Origin: Coriobacteriaceae bacterium
Lineage (GTDB): Bacteria; Actinomycetota; Coriobacteriia; Coriobacteriales; Atopobiaceae
NCBI GenBank assembly: GCA_004557505.1
Contig: SFGZ01000011.1
Coordinates: forward strand, 42,875 to 106,874
Direction: 5' to 3'
DNA length: 64,000 nt
The notes under the pieces are model-generated. The model had not been told where the DNA came from, did no database searches, and worked only from the letters and a program-made list of their open reading frames with translations. This document shows positions 37,030-45,835 of the stretch, piece by piece. The position numbers and the translations under genes were made by a program. The stretch's first letter is position 1, and every line of letters begins with the position of its first letter.

Positions 37030-37105
37030 TGGAGCGGGCTACGGGGTTCGAACCCGCGACCTCCACCTTGGCAAGGTGGCGCGCTACCAACTGCGCTAAG
37101 CCCGC
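37030..37105 (-). tRNA. tRNA-Gly (GCC)
   Basis: 76 nt including encoded CCA. Acceptor GCGGGCT/AGCCCGC, anticodon stem CCACC/GGTGG with loop TTGCCAA (anticodon GCC), T-arm GCGGGTTCGAACCCCGT. Confidence 0.96.
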
Positions 37106-37268
37106 GACGCAGGGGATAAGTTTTTTGTGCTTCTCATAAACGTCGCAGGTAGAAGCCGCAAAGAGGCGAGAAGAAACTCGGGGGCGGGTAGCGGCGCCCG
37201 TGTCGTATGCTAGAGGGGCACGCGGCCGCCGGCCGCCGACAGGTAACCGCCTACCAGAGAGACGCCCA

Positions 37269-38174
37269 ATGATTCTCAGCTTGCTCACGCTTCTGCTCGT
37301 GGTCCTCATCGTGGAGGGCTTCGTCCGGGTGGTCCGCTACTTCGCGGACTGGTTGCGCCAGGGCAGGGAGCTCGGCACGGAGGAGGTCTTTGAGGCCCGC
37401 AGGGCCGAGGAGGCGGCCGAGAGGGTCGCCGAGCGTGACCCCGGAGGCGCGGGCGGCGGGGCCGCCTCCCGGCGGCGCGCCATCGCCAGGCGCATGGAGC
37501 GCGATGCGACAGAGGCGTATCTCGACGAGATGCACCTCGGCTTCTACCAGGTCATCATCGTCTTCTTCCTGGGGTGCATCGGCGGCCTCTTCGTCGAGGA
37601 GGTCTGGATGTTCGTCACGGCCGGCCTCACGCAGAGCCGTGTGGGCCTGGTATGGGGGCCCTTCTCGCCGCTCTACGGCTTTGGGGCCACCTTCCTCACC
37701 CTCATCTGCTTCGAGATGCGCCGCCACCATGCGAGGGGCTGGCAGATCTTCCTCATCTCCATGGCCGTGGGGGGCGTTCTCGAGCAGGTCACCGGCTGGT
37801 CCATGGACGCCCTCTTCAACGCGGAGTCGTGGACCTACGAGTACCTGCCCGACCACATCACCCAGTGGGTCGCCTGGCGCTTCCTGTTCTTCTGGGGCCT
37901 GCTTGGCCTCGCGTGGTGCCGCGTGGTCATGCCGTCCCTGCTGTACCGCATTGGCATGCCCACGTCCCACCGCCAGCTGCTCTTCGTGATCCTGGTGAGC
38001 GCCTACCTCGTGGCCGATATCTGGATGACGCTCGCCTGCTTCAACCGCAAGACCGCCCGCGACGCCGGCGCGCCCGCGGCCAACGCCTTCGAGCAGTGGG
38101 TTGACGAGCACTACTCGGACGAGTTCATAGCAAACCGCTTCCAGAACCTCGTCATTGGGGGCGATGGGCAATGA
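37269..38174 (+). CDS. Putative ABC-transporter-type membrane protein (PF06541-like)
   Basis: 301-aa predicted inner-membrane protein. One hydrophobic segment at the N-terminus, a charged Arg/Glu/Ala-rich stretch (about residues 35-95), then about five membrane segments with the family motif VWGPFSPLYGFGATFLT. The family is annotated as putative ABC transporter permease but has no proven function. ATG 37269 is the only start near the hydrophobic segment. TATGCT at 37206-37211 is a likely -10. It overlaps the cysteine desulfurase gene by 4 bases, which suggests shared expression with tRNA-modification genes. Confidence 0.75.
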   Translation: MILSLLTLLLVVLIVEGFVRVVRYFADWLRQGRELGTEEVFEARRAEEAAERVAERDPGGAGGGAASRRRAIARRMERDATEAYLDEMHLGFYQVIIVFFLGCIGGLFVEEVWMFVTAGLTQSRVGLVWGPFSPLYGFGATFLTLICFEMRRHHARGWQIFLISMAVGGVLEQVTGWSMDALFNAESWTYEYLPDHITQWVAWRFLFFWGLLGLAWCRVVMPSLLYRIGMPTSHRQLLFVILVSAYLVADIWMTLACFNRKTARDAGAPAANAFEQWVDEHYSDEFIANRFQNLVIGGDGQ

Positions 38175-39448
38175 CGTCTGCCGGCATGGCATCGGGCTTC
38201 GCCGCCGCGGAGCGGGTCGCAGGCGGCGCGCCCGCGCCCGTCCGCGAGGTCTACCTCGACTACGCGGCGGCCACGCCCCTCGACCCCAGGGTCCTCTCGG
38301 CGATGGAGCCCTACCTCACGCGCTGCTTCGAGAACCCCTCGGCCCCGTACGCCCGGGCCCGCGCGGCCCGTGACGCCCTGGAGCGGGCGCGGGCGGACAT
38401 CGCGCACCTCATGGGCGCCAAGCCCGACGGCATCACCTTCACCGCCGGCGCCACCGAGGCGAACAACCTCGCCTTCGCCGCGACGGACGGCGGGGTGGTG
38501 ACCGACGCCGCCGAGCACGAGTCCGTCCTCGCCTGCGCCAAGGCGCGCGGCGGCGCGGTGGTGGGCGTGGGCGCCGACGGGCGCGTGGACCCGGAGCGCC
38601 TGCGCGCGGCGATCGGCCCCTCGACGCAGCTGGTCTCGGTGGAGCTCGCAAACGGCGAGGTGGGCACCGTGCAGCCCGTGCGCGAGATCGCGCGGATGGT
38701 GGCCGCGGTGCGCGCGCGCCGCCTTGCCGGGGGGAGTCGCGTGCCCCTCTGGCTGCACGCGGACGCCTCGCAGGCCGCAGGCTCGCTCTCCTGCAACGTG
38801 ACCTCGCTGGGGGCTGACATGGTCACGCTCTCGGCGGCCAAGGTCTACGGCCCCAAGCAGGTGGGGGTCCTCTGGGCGGGCGAGGGCGTGCGCCTGCGCC
38901 CGCTGGTCCGCGGCGGCGGGCAGGAGGGCGGCGTGCGCTCCGGCACCGAGAACGTGGCCGGCGCGGTGGGGTTTGCCGTCGCGCTGGCGCTCGCCCAGGC
39001 CGGTCGCGCCGAGGAGGGCCGCCGCGAGGAGGCGCTGCGCTCGCGGCTCGAGGCCGCCCTCGCGGCCGAGTTTGCCGGGATGGTGGTCTCGGGGCCGAGA
39101 AGCCCCAAACGCCGCCTTCCCGGGCTTCTCCACGTGAGCTTCCCCGGACTCGAGGCCAGGCGCCTCGTGGTGCTCCTCGAGCGCCGCGGGGTCTCGGTGG
39201 GGACGGGCAGCGCCTGCGCGGCCAGCCACATGCGCGAGAGCCACGTCCTCAACGCCATGGGGCTTCCGCCCGAGGTCTCGTCGGGGAGCCTGCGCATCAC
39301 GATGGGCCGGCCCACCAGCGTGGACGACATCGACTATGCCGCAGGGCAGATCGCCGACGCCGTGCGTGCGGAGATGCGGCGCATGGGCCTCACCCCCGAG
39401 GGCATGCTCGACCGCGCGGGCGGCCTTGCGGCGGGGAGGCGTCGCTGA
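38171..39448 (+). CDS. Cysteine desulfurase (NifS/IscS family)
   Basis: 425-aa PLP enzyme that moves sulfur from cysteine onto its own active-site cysteine. Motifs: YLDYAAATPLDP, TFTAGATEANNLA, the PLP region HADASQAAGS and lysine in SAAKVYGPKQVG, the active-site cysteine in GTGSACAASHMRES. About 20 extra residues precede the family start, and ATG 38186 is an alternative. The start overlaps the upstream stop (ATGA), and mnmA overlaps its end, so it most likely donates sulfur for tRNA 2-thiouridine. No iscU scaffold gene is nearby. Confidence 0.94.
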   Translation: MTSAGMASGFAAAERVAGGAPAPVREVYLDYAAATPLDPRVLSAMEPYLTRCFENPSAPYARARAARDALERARADIAHLMGAKPDGITFTAGATEANNLAFAATDGGVVTDAAEHESVLACAKARGGAVVGVGADGRVDPERLRAAIGPSTQLVSVELANGEVGTVQPVREIARMVAAVRARRLAGGSRVPLWLHADASQAAGSLSCNVTSLGADMVTLSAAKVYGPKQVGVLWAGEGVRLRPLVRGGGQEGGVRSGTENVAGAVGFAVALALAQAGRAEEGRREEALRSRLEAALAAEFAGMVVSGPRSPKRRLPGLLHVSFPGLEARRLVVLLERRGVSVGTGSACAASHMRESHVLNAMGLPPEVSSGSLRITMGRPTSVDDIDYAAGQIADAVRAEMRRMGLTPEGMLDRAGGLAAGRRR

Positions 39449-40539
39449 TGGGCGAGAAGGTCTTCCTCGGCCTCTCCGGAGGCGTGGACTCGGCGCTCTC
39501 GGCCGCGCTCCTCGTGGAGCAGGGCTACGACGTCACGGCCGTCTACATGCGCAACTGGTCCCGCGACCTGCCGGGATACCGCTGCCCCTGGGCAGACGAC
39601 CTCGCCGACGCCGAGCGCGTCGCCGTGACCCTGGGCATCGGCCTTGAGGTCTGGGACTGCGAGGAGGAGTACCGGCGCACCGTCGTCGACTACCTCGTCG
39701 ACGCCTACGCGCGCGGCCTCACGCCCAACCCCGACGTGATGTGCAACCAGACGGTCAAGTTTGGCACCTTTGCCGAGCGCGCCTTCGCTCGCGGGGCAGA
39801 CCTCATCGCCACGGGGCACTACGCCCGCGTGCGCCGCGATCCCGCGACGGGCGCCACCCGGCTCCTGCGGGCCGTGGACGAGCACAAGGACCAGACCTAC
39901 TTCCTCTGGCGCGTGGGCGAGGGCGCCTTCTCGCGCGCGCTCTTTCCCGTGGGCGACCTGCGCGACAAGGCCGAGGTGCGCCGCATGTGCGCCGAGAGGG
40001 GGCTTGGCGTGGAGTCAAAGCCGGACTCTGACGGCATCTGCTTCGTGGGGCCGGTGGGCATACGGACCTTCCTCTTGGACACGTTGGAGCGCCGGGCCGG
40101 CGACGTCGTCGAGTGGGAGACGGGCCGCGTCCTGGGACACCACGACGGCGCGTTCCTGTTCACGGTTGGCCAGCGGCGAGGGCTCGACCTGGGCGGCGGC
40201 CCCGCCCGTTACGTCGTCTCGACGGACGTCGAGAGAGACGTCGTCTACGTGACCGCAGACCCTGCGTGCCCGGGCCTCTGGTGTACGCGGCTCGACCTCT
40301 CCGACGTGCGTTGGGTTTCCGGCGAGCCGCCCGCCGACGGCGAGTACCTGGTGAGGACGAGGCACACGGGCGCGCTCCGACGGGCCCGCGTGGAGGCGTT
40401 CGACGGCGCCCGCGCCCGCGTGAGCTTTCCCGAGCCCGTGCGCACGGTGGCGCCGGGGCAGTCCGCCGTCATCTATGGGGGTCTCGTCTGCCTGGGCGGA
40501 GGAATCGTGGAACCAGATGAGGTGGCCTATAATCGATAA
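39448..40539 (+). CDS. mnmA: tRNA-specific 2-thiouridylase MnmA
   Basis: 363-aa enzyme that thiolates U34 of Lys, Glu and Gln tRNAs. PP-loop FLGLSGGVDSALSAALL at the N-terminus, first catalytic cysteine in NPDVMCNQTVKFG, second in DSDGICFVG, then the C-terminal beta-barrel (FTVGQRRGLDLGGG). The start shares bases with the desulfurase stop (TGATG), a clear translational coupling of sulfur donor and thiolase. Residues RNWSRDLPGYRCPWADDLADAERVA match the MnmA tRNA-contact insert. Confidence 0.96.
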   Translation: MGEKVFLGLSGGVDSALSAALLVEQGYDVTAVYMRNWSRDLPGYRCPWADDLADAERVAVTLGIGLEVWDCEEEYRRTVVDYLVDAYARGLTPNPDVMCNQTVKFGTFAERAFARGADLIATGHYARVRRDPATGATRLLRAVDEHKDQTYFLWRVGEGAFSRALFPVGDLRDKAEVRRMCAERGLGVESKPDSDGICFVGPVGIRTFLLDTLERRAGDVVEWETGRVLGHHDGAFLFTVGQRRGLDLGGGPARYVVSTDVERDVVYVTADPACPGLWCTRLDLSDVRWVSGEPPADGEYLVRTRHTGALRRARVEAFDGARARVSFPEPVRTVAPGQSAVIYGGLVCLGGGIVEPDEVAYNR

Positions 40540-40612
40540 GCTAGTTCTGGTGGCGTAACTGGTCGATATCCCGGCGGGCCCTTGCCTGGGACGGGGTGGG
40601 TCGGAGGTGCTT

Positions 40613-42040
40613 GTGGCAGAGGACGCCGAGGATAAGGCCCCCGTGGACGGGGGCGCCCGGCGCTACGACGCCAAGGGGGGGCACGTCGCGCCCGCATCGG
40701 CCGGCCCGACGGCATCCGCAGGGCCCGCCTCCGCGCCGGCGGCACCGCCGGCCCAGAGGCGTCCCCGGGCACCCAAGCCACAGGTCGTTGGCGCCAGGGC
40801 GAGCTCCCCCAGGCCCAGGCACGCCACCGGCGGCTCTCCCAAGGTGGCCGCCGCGGGCACGGGCGCCAAGGTGAAGTTCCGCGTCAACGCCGTGAAGGCC
40901 GTCTCTGCCCAGGACCGCGAGGCCGACAAGCAGAGCATGGGCCAGGTGCGCAAGAGTCTTGTCTTCCTCGGCGGCGTCACGCTGGCCTACCTGGCCTATC
41001 TCATACTCTCCGGCCAGATGGGCGTGTTTATCAGCAGCCTCTCGCAGGTCGACAACACCTGGATCGTGCGCGGCGCCATCTGCTACCTGGTCTACTACGT
41101 CATCGGCGTCTCGGCGTACGTGCTCTCGGTGATCATGGACCCCAACTCTCCCGTGGGCGTGCGCGACCTCATGAGCGTCGAGGCGGCCGGCATCTTCTTC
41201 ATGAACCTCACGCCCAACGGCATGGGTGCCGCGCCCGCGCAGATCTACCGGCTCACGCGCGCGGGCCTCTCGGTGGGCGGCGCCGGCGCGCTTCACTCCA
41301 CGCGCTTCATCATGTACGAGGCGGGGGAGGGCATCTTCGCCGCAATCATGCTCGCCTTCCGGCTCGACTACTTCCTGGACGCCTTTGGCGACTTCATCAT
41401 CATCGGCATCCTGCTCTTTGCCCTCAAGGTCCTCGAGTGCGTGGTCCTCTTCGCCATATGCGCGTACCCAAAGTTCTTCTCGAGCGCGGGCAACTGGGTG
41501 CTGCGCTTTGCCAACAAGCGCGGCTGGGTGAAGGACTACGACCACTGGTACCAGGTCGTGAACCACCAGATCATGGAGTTCTCCGACGGCTTCAGGTCCG
41601 CTGCCAAAAACAAGGGCGACCTCGTCGGCGTGCTGGTGCTCACCCTGCTGCAACTGGGGTGCCTCTACGCGCTGCCGTGGTTCGTGCTCAACGCCTTTGG
41701 CAAGCAGGCCGACCTCGTCACCTGCCTGGCGTCCGGCTCGATGCTCGAGCTGCTCACCTCGGCCATCCCGCTGCCCGGTGGCACCGGTGGCGCCGAAGGC
41801 GGGTTCGCGCTGCTCTTTGGCGGCATGTTCGGGATGCAGGCCTCCGCAGGCTTCGTGCTCTGGCGCGCCGTCGAGTACTTTCTGCCCACGCTGTGCGTGG
41901 CGCCGCTCCTGGGCCTGCGCTCGACCAGCGGCGAGAGCATCAATCACCGCTTCAGGCGCTATGGCGCGCGCCTGCGCAGGCTGTTCTCGCGCGGCGGGGG
42001 CGGCAAGGGATCCGGGGGCATCAAGGTCACGTTCAAGTAG
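40613..42040 (+). CDS. Lysylphosphatidylglycerol synthase TM-region/YbhN-AglD family membrane protein
   Basis: 475-aa protein. About 105 N-terminal residues are Ala/Pro/Lys-rich and probably cytoplasmic. Then come eight or so membrane segments of the flippase-like domain shared by MprF, AglD and YbhN, with the family features FFMNLTPNGMGAAPAQIYRL, LHSTRFIMYE and AIPLPGGTGGAEGGFALLFGG. No lysyltransferase domain is attached, so it is not MprF. It may take part in lipid or glycolipid translocation. Start: GTG 40613 has GGAGG 5 bases before it and is preferred to GTG 40607, which lies inside that site. Confidence 0.85.
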   Translation: MAEDAEDKAPVDGGARRYDAKGGHVAPASAGPTASAGPASAPAAPPAQRRPRAPKPQVVGARASSPRPRHATGGSPKVAAAGTGAKVKFRVNAVKAVSAQDREADKQSMGQVRKSLVFLGGVTLAYLAYLILSGQMGVFISSLSQVDNTWIVRGAICYLVYYVIGVSAYVLSVIMDPNSPVGVRDLMSVEAAGIFFMNLTPNGMGAAPAQIYRLTRAGLSVGGAGALHSTRFIMYEAGEGIFAAIMLAFRLDYFLDAFGDFIIIGILLFALKVLECVVLFAICAYPKFFSSAGNWVLRFANKRGWVKDYDHWYQVVNHQIMEFSDGFRSAAKNKGDLVGVLVLTLLQLGCLYALPWFVLNAFGKQADLVTCLASGSMLELLTSAIPLPGGTGGAEGGFALLFGGMFGMQASAGFVLWRAVEYFLPTLCVAPLLGLRSTSGESINHRFRRYGARLRRLFSRGGGGKGSGGIKVTFK

Positions 42041-42066
42041 CGCGGGCGGCGGGGCCTCTCGCCGGC

Positions 42067-42090
42067 GCATGGGGAGCGCGCTCCCCATGC
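42067..42090. terminator. Convergent terminator palindrome
   Basis: GCATGGGGAGCG followed by its exact complement, 24 nt, in the 80-bp gap between two convergent genes (ends at 42040 and 42121). No T-run on either side, but position and symmetry suggest a bidirectional stop. Confidence 0.6.
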
Positions 42091-42120
42091 AGGGCGCGGT
42101 CACCCGCCTTGCCCCCCGCC

Positions 42121-43263
42121 TCACTCGGTGCCTGGGCAGCTGCCGTCCGCTGTGAAGCGGACCTCGTCCACGCCGGGGACGTGTATGCGCACCAGCGCCG
42201 TCGCGCGGACGCGCTCGTCTGCGGAAAGCTCGCGGCTGCTTGCCACGGTTGCCACGATGCGCTCGACTGGCTGCGAGGAGTTCGCGGCGTAACTGTACTC
42301 GGCACCCACGGAGTATCGCTCGACCTCGGGTTGGACTGCCTTGAGCTCTTGCGTTGTGAGAGCCGTCTCGTATTGGTCCGAGGCCTGGGAGGGCGCCTCC
42401 GCCGCGTCCATGGCGCGCTGCTGGACTGTCTCTTGGACCACGCCCGTGGTCACCACGAGGCAGGGGATCGCGAAGACCAGCGTTCCTATGATGACGTTTC
42501 TGCGAAGACGACGCGAGATGGCCACCGCCTCCTCGCTTTCCTGGGGAGTCACCACGCCGTCGTCGTTGACGTCCCGATGAAGCGGCACGTGCAAAAGAAG
42601 CAGGACGACCTCTGCGGCGAGCGCGATGAAGACCACGTTGACGCCAAACTCGTAGAGCGCGCCCGCGAAGCGCGGGAGGCTTTGGCGCGCGATGCCGTAG
42701 CCAGCCGAGCACAGGGGTGGCATGAGGGCGGTTGCCACGGCAACGCCGGCGATGAGGGTCGAGGGCTCTTGCTTGCGCGAGTTGCCCAGCCCGCCCGCAA
42801 AGCCGCCGGCAAGCGCGATGAGCAGGTCCCAGATGGTTGGCGTCGAGTTATCAAGGAGCGTGTTGGTCTCATAGGGGATTGGCGTGAGGAGGAAGTAGAT
42901 GGTGGAGGTCGCAAGGCAGATGACCATCTGGAGCGCGAGCCCGGCGGTCGCGTGGCGCAGGAGGCGCATGTCGGCCGTGGCGACGGCGTACGAGATGGCC
43001 AGCACCGAACCCATGAGCGGGCAGATGAGCATGGCGCCGACGATGGCCTCGGCGGAGTCCGTGTTGAGGCCAATCGACGCGATGAGCATGGCAACGATGA
43101 GGATGCACATGTGCGTTCCGTCGAGCTTCGAGCCGCCCACGAAGCGCTTGCGTATCTGCGGCCGTGACGCTCGGCCCTCGCGCACGTCCAGGGCGCGCTT
43201 GAGCGCCGCGACACCCCGGCGCGCCCAACCTGTGCCCCCAGCGGCGTTGTCTATCTCGGCCAT
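42121..43263 (-). CDS. DUF389 membrane protein with an EF-hand-like loop
   Basis: 380-aa membrane protein of the DUF389 family (function unknown). A short basic N-terminus is followed by about six membrane segments; the family motifs LIASIGLNTDSAEAIVGAMLICPLMG and AGVAVATALMPPLCSAGYG are clear. Between the fifth and sixth segments lies DVNDDGVVTPQE, a textbook 12-residue EF-hand calcium loop (D1, N3, D5, G6, E12). The C-terminal 110 residues are soluble and polar. The start at 43263 is preceded by GAGGTG; the longer frame to 43695 crosses the palindromic element and is not real. Confidence 0.85.
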   Translation of the reverse strand: MAEIDNAAGGTGWARRGVAALKRALDVREGRASRPQIRKRFVGGSKLDGTHMCILIVAMLIASIGLNTDSAEAIVGAMLICPLMGSVLAISYAVATADMRLLRHATAGLALQMVICLATSTIYFLLTPIPYETNTLLDNSTPTIWDLLIALAGGFAGGLGNSRKQEPSTLIAGVAVATALMPPLCSAGYGIARQSLPRFAGALYEFGVNVVFIALAAEVVLLLLHVPLHRDVNDDGVVTPQESEEAVAISRRLRRNVIIGTLVFAIPCLVVTTGVVQETVQQRAMDAAEAPSQASDQYETALTTQELKAVQPEVERYSVGAEYSYAANSSQPVERIVATVASSRELSADERVRATALVRIHVPGVDEVRFTADGSCPGTE

Positions 43264-43396
43264 TGCCGCACCTCGGCTTCCCGTCTCGCCCCTTCTGCAC
43301 AACCTGCCCCTGCTGTCTCTTGTGCCCCAAAGACGGGATGACAACGCCGGTCGATGGCGCGCGGGGGCGAGATGTCGGTCGCATGGCATAGATTGA

Positions 43397-43775
43397 CGGT
43401 TGGGCAACGGTTTTTCGGGGGTGCCCCACGTACACATGAATTCGACTTCGGCCAATCCGCAGGTAAGCGATTTGCCACCAGAGAGCATACACATAAGAGA
43501 CTCAATCAAAACCGCTGCCAACCGGAAAACGAGTTCATGGGCTGGCTCCCACCCTCCGCAGAGGGCGGGAGCCACGCCTCCCGGACGAGCCGTGGCCGTT
43601 GCTTGGCCGCTGGGGCACTCGAAGGCGGCGGCACGAGAGGCAGCCTCCGGTTGGCAGCAGTTTTTATTACATAATTTATATATCATAGGCAACATGGCAA
43701 TTTCCTGACCTGCTAATCAACAAGCATCAAACCATCTTGTACTTGGGGCACCCCCGAAAAACCGTTGCCCAACCG
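43397..43775. mobile_element. Nested inverted-repeat element (MITE-like)
   Basis: Terminal inverted repeats of 37 nt (43397-43433 and 43739-43775) match at 36 positions; each begins CGGTTGGGCAACGG reading inward. Inside lies a second pair of 19 nt (43508-43526 and 43646-43664, one mismatch), and within that a hairpin TGGCTCCC-a-CCCTC / GAGGG-c-GGGAGCCA (43543-43574). The right interior is unusually AT-rich (about 43661-43686). No open frame looks coding. This explains most of the 682-bp gap between the DUF389 gene and the defence operon. A non-autonomous transposable element, an invertible segment or a structured RNA are all possible. Confidence 0.65.
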
Positions 43776-43877
43776 GCAATTCGCGCCAACGCGATGCGCG
43801 GCGAGGCGCTTGATCGGCACGGCCTTGAGGCCGAGGTCGCACGTAGCGCACGCGAGGCATGTATTTACGTACACATG

Positions 43878-43906
43878 TTCTCATTTTACGTTCATGAGAG
43901 TAGAAT
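43878..43906 (+). promoter_or_regulatory. Promoter of the TerB-ATPase-helicase operon
   Basis: TAGAAT at 43901-43906, the same -10 (and following GACT) as seen before gap. TTCTCA at 43878 is a weak -35 at 17-base spacing. The region 43860-43910 is AT-rich and lies outside the inverted-repeat element. Confidence 0.45.
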
Positions 43907-43945
43907 GACTGATTACGGAGGCGGCGGTACGCGGGGAGGTGCAGC

Positions 43946-45835
43946 TTGGACGAGGGGGAAATGAGTCGCTCGGGGGGTCGCGATTGCTCGCGTGCGGAGG
44001 AGGTCCTCAAGCAGATCCTCGCTTCGAGGGAGGCCGGCGCACTCGTCAGCATGAGCCAACGTACCTACTCTGAACAGCCAATCCTTCGTACCGGCGCAGA
44101 CTTTGTGCGTGAGCGCGCGAAGAGGCGCCAGGAGGGGTGCGAGGCCGCGCGCACGGTCCGTGGTCAGCTCGTCGAGAGGCGTCGCCAGCGGGGGCGCGCC
44201 CCCGTGCCAAGGCCGGGGACGCCCATCGGCTCCGAGCCCGCCCCTCCCATAGGGCCGTCGCTCCCATGTGTGGCGCCTCCCCTTCCCGAGCAGGAAAACA
44301 CGGAGCTCGCAGACTCCGAGCTCCCTCCCGTGCTGCGTGAGCTGCGCCTGCTGGAGGGGCGTGGCCTGCGCCAAGGCGAGCTCTTCTGTCGGCAGGCCCG
44401 CCTCGCCGCGGCGTTCGAGGACCATCTCCCCTTTGAGGGGTTCCATCCCTACCGCTACCTCCCAACCTACAAGGACCTCGGTAACCGGGAACTGCGCGGA
44501 TACTTCACGTGGCGCGCCTCGTGGCGCCGGGGTGCGGCCACCTGCGCGCCGGCAACCTACGTCACCATCCTTGCGTTCGAGCTCATCAACGGCGTTGGTG
44601 CCGCTCCGGGCGCCGAGGCGCTCATCTGCCTGCGTCAGCTCGAGCGGCGTTGCGCCGAGCAGGACGCGCGCGGCATCGGTCCCAGCGTGACCATGGACCT
44701 CAGGCGCTGGGAGCGCGACTATGCCATCTGCATGGGGCTCGACGTGAGCCAGGCCGTCACGGAGTCGGAGCGCGCGTTTGGCGCGGGCGTCGAGACGCTT
44801 CGCGCCATGGAGCGGGCCGAGCTCTCGGCCCGAGGGCCTCTCGGGGGCCAGCCGGCCGAGGACGCCGCCGTCCCCACGGACGACGAGATCACGGTTGCCA
44901 TGGGCAGCGTCTCCACCACGGACATCTCGCGCTCGCCGTTCGTTCGGGCGCACCGCAGCTCGTTCGCTGCCGTTGCCGCGGCCGTGGCGCGGCGCATGGC
45001 CGCTCACTGCAATCGTCGCAGGAAGACGGGATGGGTCGACGGCCTGGTGGGCTACCGAACGTCCTGGCCGTTCACGCCCCTTGCCGGGGTCCCGCTCGAG
45101 CACGGCTGGGAGGGCCGGGAGCGCACCGTTCGCGTGTGCCCGGGCCAGACGGTGAGCTACCGCTTTGGGCGCTGGACGGAGCGGCGCTCCTACTCCACCA
45201 CCGAGCGCAGCCGCGACTTGGCCCGACTCCTGCGCGCCATCGACCGCCAGATGCGCATCGACTGGGGCTTCGGTCATCCCCTCAAGGAGCAGGGGCTGCC
45301 ACGCTATCTCGAGAGGATGGTCGTCGAGGAGAGTCGGGCGCAGCGTGCCCGCGAGGATGAGGCCGAGAGGCGTCGCTTTAGGGTCGACCTCTCCAAGCTG
45401 GGTGGCATTCGCAGCGCGGCGGCGCTCACGCGCGAGGCGCTCCTGGTGGACGAGGAGCGCGAGGGATACGCGCCCGGCGATGTCATCGCGGGGCCGGCGC
45501 CCGTCGCCGTCGCGGGGCTGAGGTCCGCCGTGGTCGCCCCGACGCCAGAGCCATCGCCCGCAACGCGGCCCAAGCCAGCGCCTGCGCCCGCCCCGACGCC
45601 CGGGGCGGGCCGGCCGGACTGCGACCTTACCGCACAGGAGCAGGCGTTTCTCGACGCGCTCCTCGCTCACGCGGACGTGCCTGCCGCCGTGGGCACGTCC
45701 GTCGACATGCTTGTCGACTCGATCAACGAGAAGCTCTTCGATCTCGTGGGAGACACGATGCTGGAGTTTGGCGATGCCGGGCCTGCCCTTGTCGAGGATT
45801 ACGAGCAAGATCTGAGAGGATACCTACAGCAATGA
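43946..45835 (+). CDS. sngA: TerB-domain protein of a Shango-type anti-phage system (SngA)
   Basis: 629-aa protein with a TerB_N-type region (about residues 150-350, HPYRYLPTYKDLGNRELRGYF and TYVTILAFELING) and a TerB_C-type region (about 370-628), joined by Pro-rich low-complexity linkers (residues about 80-125 and 545-570). The TerB fold is linked to stress and phage-defence operons. The start is probably TTG 43946, with GGGGAGGT 5 bases before it; ATG 43961 is an alternative. It overlaps the ATPase gene (ATGA). The three-gene set TerB protein, ATPase and helicase is the composition I know for Shango; naming rests on that composition and order, not on alignment. Confidence 0.75.
   Translation: MDEGEMSRSGGRDCSRAEEVLKQILASREAGALVSMSQRTYSEQPILRTGADFVRERAKRRQEGCEAARTVRGQLVERRRQRGRAPVPRPGTPIGSEPAPPIGPSLPCVAPPLPEQENTELADSELPPVLRELRLLEGRGLRQGELFCRQARLAAAFEDHLPFEGFHPYRYLPTYKDLGNRELRGYFTWRASWRRGAATCAPATYVTILAFELINGVGAAPGAEALICLRQLERRCAEQDARGIGPSVTMDLRRWERDYAICMGLDVSQAVTESERAFGAGVETLRAMERAELSARGPLGGQPAEDAAVPTDDEITVAMGSVSTTDISRSPFVRAHRSSFAAVAAAVARRMAAHCNRRRKTGWVDGLVGYRTSWPFTPLAGVPLEHGWEGRERTVRVCPGQTVSYRFGRWTERRSYSTTERSRDLARLLRAIDRQMRIDWGFGHPLKEQGLPRYLERMVVEESRAQRAREDEAERRRFRVDLSKLGGIRSAAALTREALLVDEEREGYAPGDVIAGPAPVAVAGLRSAVVAPTPEPSPATRPKPAPAPAPTPGAGRPDCDLTAQEQAFLDALLAHADVPAAVGTSVDMLVDSINEKLFDLVGDTMLEFGDAGPALVEDYEQDLRGYLQQ

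Noticed and set aside
40541..42712. Minus-strand open frame of 723 codons running through the YbhN-like gene and into the DUF389 gene
   Set aside because: It overlaps two supported genes in the wrong phase and has biased composition.
43264..43695. N-terminal extension of the DUF389 protein through the palindromic element
   Set aside because: The added 144 residues read through inverted repeats, lack a start signal, and the DUF389 domain begins after the ATG at 43263.
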